DNA of 51,581 nucleotides from Fusobacteriales bacterium. GTDB taxonomy: Bacteria > Fusobacteriota > Fusobacteriia > Fusobacteriales > Fusobacteriaceae. The DNA lies in assembly GCA_020063625.1 (NCBI GenBank), contig JAICDD010000017.1, positions 1-51,581 on the forward strand. Reading direction: 5' to 3'. The notes beneath the pieces are model-generated. The model saw only the letters and a list, made by a program, of their open reading frames with translations. It was not told the origin of the DNA and searched no databases. Of the stretch, positions 36,221 to 44,270 are shown piece by piece (position 1 is the first letter of the stretch; each line of letters begins with the position of its first letter). Position numbers and translations under genes: made by a program.

Positions 36221-37129
36221 TTATTCTTCAAATAATCCTTCTCTTTCAGCTAATTTTGATTGAACATTTTCTATTCCTGTAATAACATCTTCAATCTCAG
36301 CTTTTAGATTTTTTAATTCATCATTTATATTAGTTGATGAGCTCATATCTTTAGTAACTTCAATAAATCTATTTAAACTATCAGCTAATTTATTATTTAT
36401 TAAATCTTTAAAACTACTTTCTGATTTTAATGCTAACTCTTTTCCATTTTGAAGGTCTTTTTCTCCTTCAACTGATTTATTTGCAATAAATTCTAAAGCT
36501 CCTGTTAATTTTGAAAGTTCATCTCCTATATCTGTAGCTGCATCTTGTGTCATTTGAGATAATTTTTTTACTTCTTGAGCTACTATTGAGAATCCTTTTC
36601 CTGCTTCACCAGCTCTTGCTGCTTCTATTGCTGCATTTAATGCAAGTAAATTAGTTTGACTTGAAATATCATTTATTTTTTCAATTAAACTTCTCATTTT
36701 TACATTATTTTTTTCTAATTTTACAACTGTAGAAGATACTTCTGAAATAGTAGAAGTTGTTTTTTCAATTTGTTTGTTTAAGTCTTCTATATTTTTAGTT
36801 GTATCTGTAATTAATTTATTATTTTCTTCCATTTTTTCTTTTATTTCTGAAAGACTCTCCTCATATTCAGTATTATTTACAGAAACTTCATTATTAAGAA
36901 TATTTTCCAAAACATTATTTAGATTCATAACACTATCTGTAATTGAATTTAATTCTTCATTTAATTCAGTATCAATTTTTTTAGATGATGATATAGAATT
37001 TAAAAAATTATTTTTTAATTCTCCCATTTTTTCAAGTTCTCTTTTTAATTCTTCTGCTTTTTCATTATTTACATCATTTTCAACAATAGTATCTAATACT
37101 TCATCTTGTTGTTTTCTTTTAAAAAACAT
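36221..37129 (-). CDS. Soluble methyl-accepting chemotaxis-like protein
   Basis: This 302-residue protein has no transmembrane segment or signal peptide and begins [13 protein letters not shown]. It is almost entirely coiled coil. The signalling tip [20 protein letters not shown] lies at about 165-185, followed by [15 protein letters not shown]. No HAMP and no recognisable sensor domain is present, so it may sense a cytoplasmic state or respond to other receptors. It stands alone between terminators, with no che gene beside it. Confidence 0.88.
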   Translation of the reverse strand: MFFKRKQQDEVLDTIVENDVNNEKAEELKRELEKMGELKNNFLNSISSSKKIDTELNEELNSITDSVMNLNNVLENILNNEVSVNNTEYEESLSEIKEKMEENNKLITDTTKNIEDLNKQIEKTTSTISEVSSTVVKLEKNNVKMRSLIEKINDISSQTNLLALNAAIEAARAGEAGKGFSIVAQEVKKLSQMTQDAATDIGDELSKLTGALEFIANKSVEGEKDLQNGKELALKSESSFKDLINNKLADSLNRFIEVTKDMSSSTNINDELKNLKAEIEDVITGIENVQSKLAEREGLFEE

Positions 37130-37199
37130 AATACTCCCCCTTTATAAATAATCTACTATATAGTATATCACATAAAAACATAAAAAGTAAAGACTATAT

Positions 37200-37223
37200 A
37201 AAAAAAGCAGGCAATATGCCTGC
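37200..37223 (-). terminator. Terminator of the rplM-rpsI operon
   Basis: GCAGGCA and TGCCTGC form a 7-bp GC-rich stem with a 3-base loop; on the minus strand seven T follow. Confidence 0.88.
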
Positions 37224-37229
37224 ATAAAA

Positions 37230-37625
37230 TTATCTTTTTGAGAATTGTGGTGATCTTCTTGCTTTTTTCTTCCCGTATTTTTTTCTTTCTACCATTCTTG
37301 AATCTCTTGTTAAGAATCCAGCTTCTCTTAAAGGTTTTCTTAAATTTTCATCAGCTTCTACTAAAGCTCTTGCTATTCCGTGTCTAATAGCTCCTGCTTG
37401 TCCAGATGCTCCTCCACCTCTTACATTTACTTTTACTTCATATTTTTCTAAAGTTTCAGTTAATACTAAAGGTTGCTCTACTATTTTAGCTAAGATTTCT
37501 CTTCCACCAAAATATTCTTTCATTGTTTTTCCATTTATAGTTACACCTGTTGCTCCAGGAATTAATCTAACTCTTGCTGTTGAAGTTTTTCTTCTTCCAG
37601 TTCCCCAAATTTGATTTACAGCCAC
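37230..37625 (-). CDS. rpsI: Ribosomal protein S9
   Basis: This 131-residue small-subunit protein has [14 protein letters not shown] near the N-terminus, [20 protein letters not shown], and the C-terminal [12 protein letters not shown] tail that reaches the P-site tRNA. It lies 16 bases after rplM, the widespread L13-S9 arrangement. It shares the promoter and leader at 38091-38176. Confidence 0.98.
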   Translation of the reverse strand: MAVNQIWGTGRRKTSTARVRLIPGATGVTINGKTMKEYFGGREILAKIVEQPLVLTETLEKYEVKVNVRGGGASGQAGAIRHGIARALVEADENLRKPLREAGFLTRDSRMVERKKYGKKKARRSPQFSKR

Positions 37626-37641
37626 TTGCTCTTACCTCCTC

Positions 37642-38076
37642 TTATAATTCTACCGTTTCAGGTTTTTGTGCTATATGTCCGTGCTCATTACCAGCATATA
37701 CTCTTACTCTTTTTAACATTTGTCTTCCAAGTTTGTTTTTTGGTAACATATTTTTTACAGCTAATAAGATAGCATCTTCTGGTTTTTTAGCTAATAATTC
37801 TTCTAAAGTTCTTGATTTTATTCCTCCAGGGAATCCGCTATGTCTATAATATCTTTTATCAGCCATTTTATTTCCAGTAACAGCAATTTTCTCAGCATTT
37901 GTTATTACTACATAATCTCCATTATCAACATGTGGAGTGTAGCTTACTTTCTTTTTACCCATAACTATAGTTGCAACTTCTGCAGCTAATCTTCCTAGGA
38001 TTTTTCCTTCAGCATCAATGTGATACCAGTTTCTACTTACTTCTTCTTTTTTTAACATTTTTGTATATTTATTCAC
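37642..38076 (-). CDS. rplM: Ribosomal protein L13
   Basis: This 144-residue large-subunit protein has [17 protein letters not shown] at the N-terminus, [16 protein letters not shown] and [13 protein letters not shown]. It is first in the rplM-rpsI operon. A structured leader and a perfect consensus promoter lie upstream, which points to autogenous control. Confidence 0.98.
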   Translation of the reverse strand: MNKYTKMLKKEEVSRNWYHIDAEGKILGRLAAEVATIVMGKKKVSYTPHVDNGDYVVITNAEKIAVTGNKMADKRYYRHSGFPGGIKSRTLEELLAKKPEDAILLAVKNMLPKNKLGRQMLKRVRVYAGNEHGHIAQKPETVEL

Positions 38077-38090
38077 TGATTTTCCTCCTT

Positions 38091-38136
38091 GTTATAATCT
38101 CTATAAGTTATAACGGTAGACCTTTGTGGGAAAGGT
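38091..38136 (-). ncRNA. Probable L13 ribosomal protein leader (autoregulatory 5' UTR)
   Basis: Read on the minus strand, the 5' UTR starts with the stem ACCTTT/AAAGGT around CCCAC (38136-38120). A second stem, GTTATAA/TTATAAC (38114-38091), sits just before the GGAGG site. A compact leader of this kind directly before rplM fits the L13 leader class known from Firmicutes, where the ribosomal protein represses its own mRNA. The covariance model was not run. Confidence 0.6.
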
Positions 38137-38147
38137 TTTTCTCAATT

Positions 38148-38176
38148 ATTATACAGAAATTAATATTATTTGTCAA
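38148..38176 (-). promoter_or_regulatory. Perfect consensus sigma-70 promoter of rplM-rpsI
   Basis: On the minus strand, TTGACA (38176-38171) and TATAAT (38153-38148) are separated by exactly 17 bp. The predicted start falls immediately before the first stem of the L13 leader. Confidence 0.9.
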
Positions 38177-38212
38177 GTTTTTTTTATTTACAAATACTAA
38201 TTTTCATGTAAA

Positions 38213-38241
38213 AAAGAGCCTAAACTTATTATAGACTCTTT
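38213..38241 (-). terminator. Terminator of the flavin oxidase-TetR operon
   Basis: AAAGAG(T)CTA pairs with TAG(G)CTCTTT over ten positions including one wobble; on the minus strand TTTTTT follows (plus-strand A run at 38209-38213). Confidence 0.8.
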
Positions 38242-38256
38242 CTTTTGTAAAAAATT

Positions 38257-38796
38257 TTATTTTTTTAAATATTCTTTTAATATTTCTAAAAACTCTTTTA
38301 ATATATTACTATCTTTTGTAAGTTTTGCTATCATTAAAGTTCCTTCAAAATAGCTAATTAAAAATTTAGAGATTTTTTCTGGTTCTTTTATATTATTTTC
38401 TTGTAAAATTATATAAATCCATTCGTTTAATATATTAAACCATTCTAAAAGCTTTAATCTAAATATTTCTTTTTCATCAGCTAATTCTATTATCAAATTC
38501 CCAACAGGACATCCACCTCTTAAATCCATTTTATAAAATCTATTTATAAGCACATTAAAAAACTCTAATATCCCATCTAATGATTTTTCTACACTTGAAA
38601 TTATATTTTTAGTATCATTAATATAAATATTAATAATTTCAAGTGCTAGTTCATCTTTACTCTTAAAATAATAATAAAATGACCCTTTTGGTATATTTAA
38701 TTCATCTAATATTTTTTTTATACCTACACCTTTATATCCTGATTTATGAAAAAGTTCTGCAGCTTTTAAAATTATCTCTAACTTTTTTTCTTTCAT
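38257..38796 (-). CDS. TetR-family regulator (GCPVGN-type ligand domain)
   Basis: This 179-residue protein has a TetR DNA-binding domain at about residues 6-50 (GIKKILDELNIPKGSFYYYFKSKDEL). The ligand-binding domain contains GGCPVGNLIIELAD, a motif shared by AcuR/NemR-like regulators that sense electrophiles or organic acids. The single Cys in that motif could be the sensor (inference). It lies 21 bases after the flavin-oxidase-like gene and is probably co-transcribed, so it likely regulates that promoter. Confidence 0.85.
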   Translation of the reverse strand: MKEKKLEIILKAAELFHKSGYKGVGIKKILDELNIPKGSFYYYFKSKDELALEIINIYINDTKNIISSVEKSLDGILEFFNVLINRFYKMDLRGGCPVGNLIIELADEKEIFRLKLLEWFNILNEWIYIILQENNIKEPEKISKFLISYFEGTLMIAKLTKDSNILKEFLEILKEYLKK

Positions 38797-38817
38797 GATT
38801 ATACTCTTTTCTATTTA

Positions 38818-39270
38818 TTAATTTTCATATATATCTACATGTCCAAATTTTACACTATTATCTGTAATATATATTTTATCTAGTTTTACTTTATAAAAAT
38901 TCATCATAGAAGGATCTCCTGGTAAATCTTTTAAATATGGATATTTTTCTAATATTAATCCCATTGCTTTTTTTATTTCTTCTGGGTTATCTAATAACAT
39001 TGCTTTACCATTTCCTTTTCTATATTTTATTTGAGATAATTCTAGCATATCTTTTGCATCTTTGTCTATAGTAATATACACATTGTTATTAGCTTCTAAT
39101 TCTTTTACTTTATCTGTATTTTTAAAAGTCATAAAATAAAAATCTAAATTTTCTTTATCCCTAGCAAAATCAACACTTCTTACTTTTGGTAATCCCTCTA
39201 ATGAGATTGTAGCTATTCTTACTAATCCATGAGTATCCATTATATTAATAATTTTTTCTTTTAAATCCAT
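38818..39270 (-). CDS. Pyridoxamine 5'-phosphate oxidase-like FMN-binding split-barrel protein
   Basis: This 150-residue protein has the split-barrel pattern of the PNPOx-like family: GLVRIATISLEGLPKVRSVD, then FYFMTFKNTDKVKELEANNN, which covers the flavin phosphate-binding region. Such small proteins usually bind FMN or F420 and reduce small molecules; the substrate is unknown. It is the first gene of a two-gene operon with a TetR regulator and has a promoter at 39301-39329. Confidence 0.85.
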   Translation of the reverse strand: MDLKEKIINIMDTHGLVRIATISLEGLPKVRSVDFARDKENLDFYFMTFKNTDKVKELEANNNVYITIDKDAKDMLELSQIKYRKGNGKAMLLDNPEEIKKAMGLILEKYPYLKDLPGDPSMMNFYKVKLDKIYITDNSVKFGHVDIYEN

Positions 39271-39291
39271 TACACTACCTCCATATTTTAA

Positions 39292-39329
39292 TAGTCGATT
39301 GGTATAAGATATTTTTTACAAAAAGTCAA
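39292..39329 (-). promoter_or_regulatory. Promoter and possible TetR operator of the flavin oxidase operon
   Basis: On the minus strand, TTGACT (39329-39324) and TATACC (39306-39301) are 17 bp apart. The sequence TATACCAATCGACTA (39306-39292) overlaps the -10 and the start site and is an imperfect inverted repeat that could be the operator of the co-encoded TetR protein. The symmetry is weak. Confidence 0.45.
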
Positions 39330-39373
39330 TATTTAAAATTCTTTATTTTTTTAGTAATTTTATAAAGAAATAT

Positions 39374-39402
39374 TTGACTTTTTAAATTTTATATGTTAAA
39401 AT
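39374..39402 (+). promoter_or_regulatory. Sigma-70 promoter of trxA
   Basis: TTGACT (39374-39379) and TAAAAT (39397-39402) are 17 bp apart; the start site would lie about 40 bases before the trxA ATG. Confidence 0.7.
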
Positions 39403-39449
39403 ACATTAGAAAAATCTAATATATTAATTTAATAATGGAGGTAAAATTT

Positions 39450-39770
39450 ATGAGTAAAGTAGTACATTTAAATGAAAATAACTTTAAAGCTGAAGTTTTA
39501 GAAAATAACGGATTAGTATTAGTTGACTTTTGGGCTGCTTGGTGTGGGCCTTGTAAAATGTTAGGACCTATTATTGACCAACTTTCTGAAGAGATGCCAA
39601 ATGTTAAGTTTACTAAAGTAAATGTAGATGAGGTTGAATCTTTAGCTGCTGAATATGGTATAAGAAGTATTCCTACAATGTATATTTTTAAAAATGGTGA
39701 AGTTGTAGATAAATTAATCGGTCTATTACAAAAAGAAGCTTTAAAAGATAAATTAGCTCAATACTTATAA
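39450..39770 (+). CDS. trxA: Thioredoxin
   Basis: This 106-residue thiol-disulfide reductant has the active site W31-C-G-P-C35 in DFWAAWCGPCK and the conserved cis-Pro in IRSIPTMYIFKNGE. The start is placed at 39450 because GGAGG lies just upstream; the ATG at 39435 includes that ribosome site itself. It is monocistronic, with its own promoter and terminator. Confidence 0.97.
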   Translation: MSKVVHLNENNFKAEVLENNGLVLVDFWAAWCGPCKMLGPIIDQLSEEMPNVKFTKVNVDEVESLAAEYGIRSIPTMYIFKNGEVVDKLIGLLQKEALKDKLAQYL

Positions 39771-39771
39771 T

Positions 39772-39801
39772 AAAAAGAGTGACTAAAATGTCACTCTTTT
39801 T
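39772..39801. terminator. Bidirectional terminator after trxA
   Basis: AAAAAGAGTGAC and GTCACTCTTTTT form a 12-bp stem with a 6-base loop, followed by T on the plus strand and preceded by A. It touches the stop codon of the convergent gene at 39801. Confidence 0.9.
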
Positions 39802-41648
39802 TAATTATACATAATACTAAATGCTAGATCTATTATATCTATATAATTTGTGTCTTCTCCTAAATATTTTGATGATTCCATTATATCTATATAAAAATCA
39901 ACTAAACTATAATTTTCATTTTGTTTTAATTCTATTAAACCTCTTTTTGTTTTATAAAAAACATTTATCTCCTGTTGATTAATTAATTTTTCTAAATCAT
40001 TTTTTACTTTATTTTTTGCTTCTTCAACACTAAATTCTTCAATATATTTTTTCATTAACTCTTGAATTTTAAATAAAGTATCAAATTTACTAAATTCTCC
40101 GTATTTTTCCATTAATTCCATATAGAAATCTTGCCACTCTTTATCTAATTTATTTATATTTTTTAACAATAACTCTTTTCTTTTTTTATTATTAATATAT
40201 TTTATTCCAAACCAGTCATTAATTTTAAAATATACTGCTCCTTCATAATTAAAATATGCTTCTGCAGCTTTATAAATTGTTATATTCTGATTATAATCAA
40301 ATAAATAAGTATATTTTTCATATATGCCATCATATATATTTATATAATTTTTATTTAATTCATTTTTATCTATATTTGACATATTAATTGATTCAACTAT
40401 AGGAATAAATACATCTAAAATATAATTTGCTACAATATCCACTTTTTTCTTTTTATATTTTTTCTTTGCTATAATTTCAAAACTTCTAAAATGATGGAAT
40501 ATAGTCTCTTTTTCATTTTCAATGTATTTTAAGTGTTCAGAGTATCTTTGTGGTAGCCCTTTAATTCTTTTATTTAACTCTTCAAATTTTTTTATAAATT
40601 GTTTTTGATACCACTTTTCTACACCACTTCTAAAATCTTCTATTCCTTTTCTTTCAATATACTCATCTACTTCATATAAAATTATAAAATTATATAAAAA
40701 GTCTATTTCTGTTATTTCTTTTAATATTTTTAATTTTTCTAATGTTTCTCTATCTAGTGTTTTTTTCATATCTAAATCTTCTAAATACTTAAATTCTTTT
40801 AGATAACTATATATTTCTGCTCTTGACTCTATACTTTTATCTGCATTTGTTTTTATATGATTTATAAAGCTAATTAATGCATATGTATATCCTACGTCTT
40901 CCATATATTTTTCGCTTTCATAATATTTATGATCTAAGAAATATATAAATATATCAGAAATAGTTCTTTCAATAAAATAATCAAGCATATTATTACCATC
41001 TAATATAGCTATTGCTGGACTATATAACTCTTTATACCATATTTTTGCTGCAGTTTTATAATCAATTTCATTACCATATTTTTCCATTTGATAATCCATA
41101 AAAGATTTTATCTCTTTATGAATTCTTCTATATTGATGAATTTCACTAAACTCAATTCCCTCTAATTCTGTTTCTTTTTCAAATAAAAATTTTTCTCTAT
41201 AAATAATATCTTCTTTTTTATGTGTTGATGGTAAAAATTCTGTTACTTCTGCTTCTATAAATTTAAAATTTAAAAAATTCGCAACAGATATTCTATGATT
41301 TCCATCATATACATAATACTCTTCTTTTATTTTATATAATTGTACTAACGGTAATCTCTTATTTGTCTGATAAGCTATATATATATTACACCATCTTGCT
41401 TCTATAATTTTATTTTTAGGTACAAAATTTTTATCAAAATCCATATATTTTTGTACACTTCCAACAATCTTAGATAATTCTACATTTTTTACCCCTAAAT
41501 ATACACTATTGTAGGCTGATAATTCTTTTTGTCTATCTATAAATTTTTTTAATGTCCCTCTTTTTTCAAAAATTTTTAATGGATTTTTTGCTTCTTTTAA
41601 AAATTTTTTGTACGCTTCTTTTGCTTCTGATTTTATATAACCATTCAT
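39801..41648 (-). CDS. Large uncharacterised protein with a ParB-like DGNHR motif
   Basis: This 615-residue protein is soluble and very rich in Lys, Glu and Tyr. An N-terminal region (about 97-137) reads LPLVQLYKIKEEYYVYDGNHR with D115-G-N-H-R119, then ISVANFLNFKFIEAEV. This is the pattern of ParB/sulfiredoxin-like nucleotide-binding domains. The remaining 470 residues are predicted helical and match nothing I recognise. It is last in an operon with era and a metallophosphoesterase, 11 bases after the latter. A role in DNA or RNA metabolism is possible but unproven. Confidence 0.65.
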   Translation of the reverse strand: MNGYIKSEAKEAYKKFLKEAKNPLKIFEKRGTLKKFIDRQKELSAYNSVYLGVKNVELSKIVGSVQKYMDFDKNFVPKNKIIEARWCNIYIAYQTNKRLPLVQLYKIKEEYYVYDGNHRISVANFLNFKFIEAEVTEFLPSTHKKEDIIYREKFLFEKETELEGIEFSEIHQYRRIHKEIKSFMDYQMEKYGNEIDYKTAAKIWYKELYSPAIAILDGNNMLDYFIERTISDIFIYFLDHKYYESEKYMEDVGYTYALISFINHIKTNADKSIESRAEIYSYLKEFKYLEDLDMKKTLDRETLEKLKILKEITEIDFLYNFIILYEVDEYIERKGIEDFRSGVEKWYQKQFIKKFEELNKRIKGLPQRYSEHLKYIENEKETIFHHFRSFEIIAKKKYKKKKVDIVANYILDVFIPIVESINMSNIDKNELNKNYINIYDGIYEKYTYLFDYNQNITIYKAAEAYFNYEGAVYFKINDWFGIKYINNKKRKELLLKNINKLDKEWQDFYMELMEKYGEFSKFDTLFKIQELMKKYIEEFSVEEAKNKVKNDLEKLINQQEINVFYKTKRGLIELKQNENYSLVDFYIDIMESSKYLGEDTNYIDIIDLAFSIMYN

Positions 41649-41659
41649 TTTCGCTCACC

Positions 41660-42262
41660 TCAAGCATCTTTTTGAAATTCTATTATTTTATAGCCATAAG
41701 CGTTTATTATACGCGTACCATTGTATTCTGTTTCTTGTATTTCATAATGATTACTTAAATGTATATGACCATGTATCCATAATTTTGGATGAAACCAATT
41801 TAATACTTTATAAAACACTCTAAATCCTTTATGTACATGCTCCTCTTTATCATGAATATGTCTTATTGGTGCATGTGTTACTACAATGTCTGGTTTATGA
41901 AAAAATAATTTATGAATATTTTTTAATATTTTTATAAACATTTCTCTTTCTGTATATTGATGCTCTTTAAATGAATATACTCTCGAACCATCTAATCCAA
42001 AAATATATAGTTCTTTATACTTAATAAGCTTTCCATCTATATTTATACAAAATGAGATATTATGTTTTTTATTATATACGTGATTTCCATTAACATAAAT
42101 AATATCCTTATTTAATATTGAAGCTAAATAATCTAAATAATCATTACTAACATCACCAGCAGAAATAATAAAATCTATATCTTTAAACTTTTCTAATATT
42201 ACATTTATAGGATATTTTTTTAATATATGTGTATCACTTATAGCTAATATTTTATATGTCAT
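41660..42262 (-). CDS. Calcineurin-like metallophosphoesterase
   Basis: This 200-residue protein carries the metal-ligand motifs in the family order: AISDTH near residue 7, SAGDVSND, VNGNHVY, VTHAPIRH and IHGHIHLSNH. It hydrolyses phosphodiesters or monoesters; the substrate (nucleotide, RNA or protein) is unknown. It lies 13 bases after era and 11 before the DGNHR protein gene, so the three form one transcript. Confidence 0.9.
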   Translation of the reverse strand: MTYKILAISDTHILKKYPINVILEKFKDIDFIISAGDVSNDYLDYLASILNKDIIYVNGNHVYNKKHNISFCINIDGKLIKYKELYIFGLDGSRVYSFKEHQYTEREMFIKILKNIHKLFFHKPDIVVTHAPIRHIHDKEEHVHKGFRVFYKVLNWFHPKLWIHGHIHLSNHYEIQETEYNGTRIINAYGYKIIEFQKDA

Positions 42263-42275
42263 ATTATTCCCTTCT

Positions 42276-43172
42276 TTAATCTTCTTCTATAAAATAACCA
42301 AGTTCTTTTAAAAATGGCTTTTTCTTTCTCCATTTTTCTTTTACTTTGACCCATAAATTAAGATATATCTCTTTCCCTAATAATTCCTCAATATCTTTTC
42401 TTGCTTCTGTTCCAATTTCTTTTAATAATTTACCATTTTTCCCTATAATAATACCTTTTTGCGAGTTTCTTTCTACATATATATTTATTTCATATTTATC
42501 TTTTCCTTTAGCTATTCTTGTTACATTAATAATCTCTATAGCTACACTATGTGGTATTTCATCCTTTGTCTTTAGTAGTATCTTTTCTCTCACTATTTCA
42601 GAAATAATTTTATACATAGGCATATCTGTATACATATCTTCTGGATAATACATTACTCCATCAATTAAATAATTTTCTAATACTTTTAATACTTTTTCTG
42701 TTCCTATACCATATTCAGCACTTAATGTAATTATTCTATCAAATTCTCCTAATTTTTCTTTTATTTCTTTCTTTTTTTCTTCTATTTCTTCATCACTTAA
42801 TAAATCTATTTTATTTATTACAGCTATACGAGGAGTATTTTTAGCTTCTAAAATTTTTTCCATTACAAACATATCTCCTGTACTTATTTCTTGAGTTCCA
42901 TCAAGAATAAATAATATAACCTCTACCTCTTTTAAAGTACGTATAGCTACATCTGTCATATGTTCTCCTAAAAGATGTTTCGGTTTATGGATACCAGGAG
43001 TATCTACAAATATATATTGGCTATCTCCTTTTGTATATATCCCTTTTATTTGGTCTCTTGTAGTTCCTGCTTTATTTGACACAATAGCTACTTTTTCTTT
43101 TACTAATTTATTTGTAAGTGTAGACTTTCCTACATTTGGTCTTCCTACCATTGCAATAAATCCTGACTTCAT
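42276..43172 (-). CDS. era: GTPase Era
   Basis: This 298-residue GTPase acts in 30S ribosome assembly. G motifs are GRPNVGKST (residues 9-17), DTPGIHKP and NKID; a C-terminal KH domain with IIIGKNGKLLKEIG binds the 3' end of 16S rRNA. The length is normal. It is the first gene of a three-gene operon. Confidence 0.98.
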   Translation of the reverse strand: MKSGFIAMVGRPNVGKSTLTNKLVKEKVAIVSNKAGTTRDQIKGIYTKGDSQYIFVDTPGIHKPKHLLGEHMTDVAIRTLKEVEVILFILDGTQEISTGDMFVMEKILEAKNTPRIAVINKIDLLSDEEIEEKKKEIKEKLGEFDRIITLSAEYGIGTEKVLKVLENYLIDGVMYYPEDMYTDMPMYKIISEIVREKILLKTKDEIPHSVAIEIINVTRIAKGKDKYEINIYVERNSQKGIIIGKNGKLLKEIGTEARKDIEELLGKEIYLNLWVKVKEKWRKKKPFLKELGYFIEED

Positions 43173-43202
43173 TTATCTCTCCTTAAATATATTTTTTTAT
43201 AT

Positions 43203-43230
43203 ATTTTATCATATATTTCTTATTTATCAA
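43203..43230 (-). promoter_or_regulatory. Possible promoter of the era operon
   Basis: On the minus strand, TTGATA (43230-43225) and TAAAAT (43208-43203) are 16 bp apart, just after the luxS terminator. Confidence 0.5.
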
Positions 43231-43239
43231 TTAAAAATT

Positions 43240-43274
43240 AAAAAGAACTTCTCATAAATCAAGAAGTTCTTTTT
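43240..43274. terminator. Terminator of luxS
   Basis: AAAAAGAACTTCT and AGAAGTTCTTTTT form a 13-bp stem around a 9-base loop, directly after the luxS stop. Confidence 0.9.
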
Positions 43275-43277
43275 TCA

Positions 43278-43730
43278 TTAAAACAACTCTAAATTATCAA
43301 TTACTTTTCTCACTATTTCTTTTGCACCTTTTAAATCCATATCTCTATAATTTCCACATTGAATCTCATTTGCAGCAGGTATTTCATTATAATCTAATAA
43401 ATTTTTTAAATATAATTTTATTTTATTTAATAATTCTTTTTCATCAAACTCTGTAAACATTATTATATAAAATCCTGTTCTACATCCCATAGGTGAAAAA
43501 TCTATAATCTCTTTTATACCATATTCTGGATTATTAAATTGTTCTGCCATAATATGCTCTATTGCATGAATCGCTCCTGTTTCCATTACTTCTTTATTTG
43601 GTTGACAAAATCTTAAATCAAATTTTCTCACTTTTACACCATTATACTCTAAGTCTTTAGCTATTCTAAGATATGGTGCTTTTACTTTTGTATGATCTAA
43701 TTTAAAGCTTTCAACATTTGTTTTATCCAT
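43278..43730 (-). CDS. luxS: S-ribosylhomocysteine lyase
   Basis: This 150-residue metalloenzyme splits S-ribosylhomocysteine into homocysteine and the AI-2 precursor. The metal ligands are H55 and H59 in GAIHAIEHI and C125 in QCGNYRDMDL, and catalytic C83 is in PMGCRTGFY. All key residues are present. The companion nucleosidase gene is not in the window. It lies just after the terminator of the large recN operon. Confidence 0.98.
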   Translation of the reverse strand: MDKTNVESFKLDHTKVKAPYLRIAKDLEYNGVKVRKFDLRFCQPNKEVMETGAIHAIEHIMAEQFNNPEYGIKEIIDFSPMGCRTGFYIIMFTEFDEKELLNKIKLYLKNLLDYNEIPAANEIQCGNYRDMDLKGAKEIVRKVIDNLELF

Positions 43731-43752
43731 TTATATTTCTCCTTTCATAAAT

Positions 43753-43782
43753 AAAGGTAATGAACTTTAATTCATTACCTTT
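43753..43782 (-). terminator. Terminator of the ftsX-recN-TPR operon
   Basis: AAAGGTAATGAA and TTCATTACCTTT form a perfect 12-bp stem with a 6-base loop; on the minus strand TTTATTTA follows. The last codons and stop of the TPR gene lie inside the hairpin. Confidence 0.85.
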
Positions 43783-44270
43783 TCTAAGGCTATAATGTTT
43801 TTTTCAATACTATCTTTTAAATTTTCGTTTTTAATATTATACTCTTTTAATTCTGAAAAAATTTTATATGCATTTTTATAATCTTTTAAATGTATATAAA
43901 TAATCCCTAAATTAAATTTAGCATTTATATTCGTTTTATTTATATTTAATGCTTCTTGAAGATATTTTGCTGCTTCTAAGTATTTTTTTTCTTCTAAATA
44001 TATTGTCCCTAATATTTCAAAATATTCATCTTTACTTATTAATAAACTTATATCTTCATATGTAAATTTTTTAAAAAATTCTAAAGCTTTTTGATTTTTT
44101 TTCTGAATTATCCATATTAAAGCTTTTAAAAAATATATATAATTTTTATTTTCCCCTTGATTTTCATATTCAGTTAATTTTTCATAAGCTAATATTAATT
44201 CTTTATTTAAAAATAAATTTTTTATTTCTAAATACTCTTTTCCTAGGGTATTAAATATTTTCTGATACAT
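43767..44270 (-). CDS. Tetratricopeptide-repeat protein
   Basis: This 167-residue soluble protein contains about three TPR-like helix pairs. The clearest is YLEAAKYLQEALNINKTNIN (about residues 95-114), followed by AKFNLGIIYIHLKDYKNAYK. It probably mediates protein-protein contacts. It overlaps the recombinase-like gene by 20 bases and is the last gene of the nine-gene operon. No partner can be named from sequence. Confidence 0.75.
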   Translation of the reverse strand: MYQKIFNTLGKEYLEIKNLFLNKELILAYEKLTEYENQGENKNYIYFLKALIWIIQKKNQKALEFFKKFTYEDISLLISKDEYFEILGTIYLEEKKYLEAAKYLQEALNINKTNINAKFNLGIIYIHLKDYKNAYKIFSELKEYNIKNENLKDSIEKNIIALEKVMN

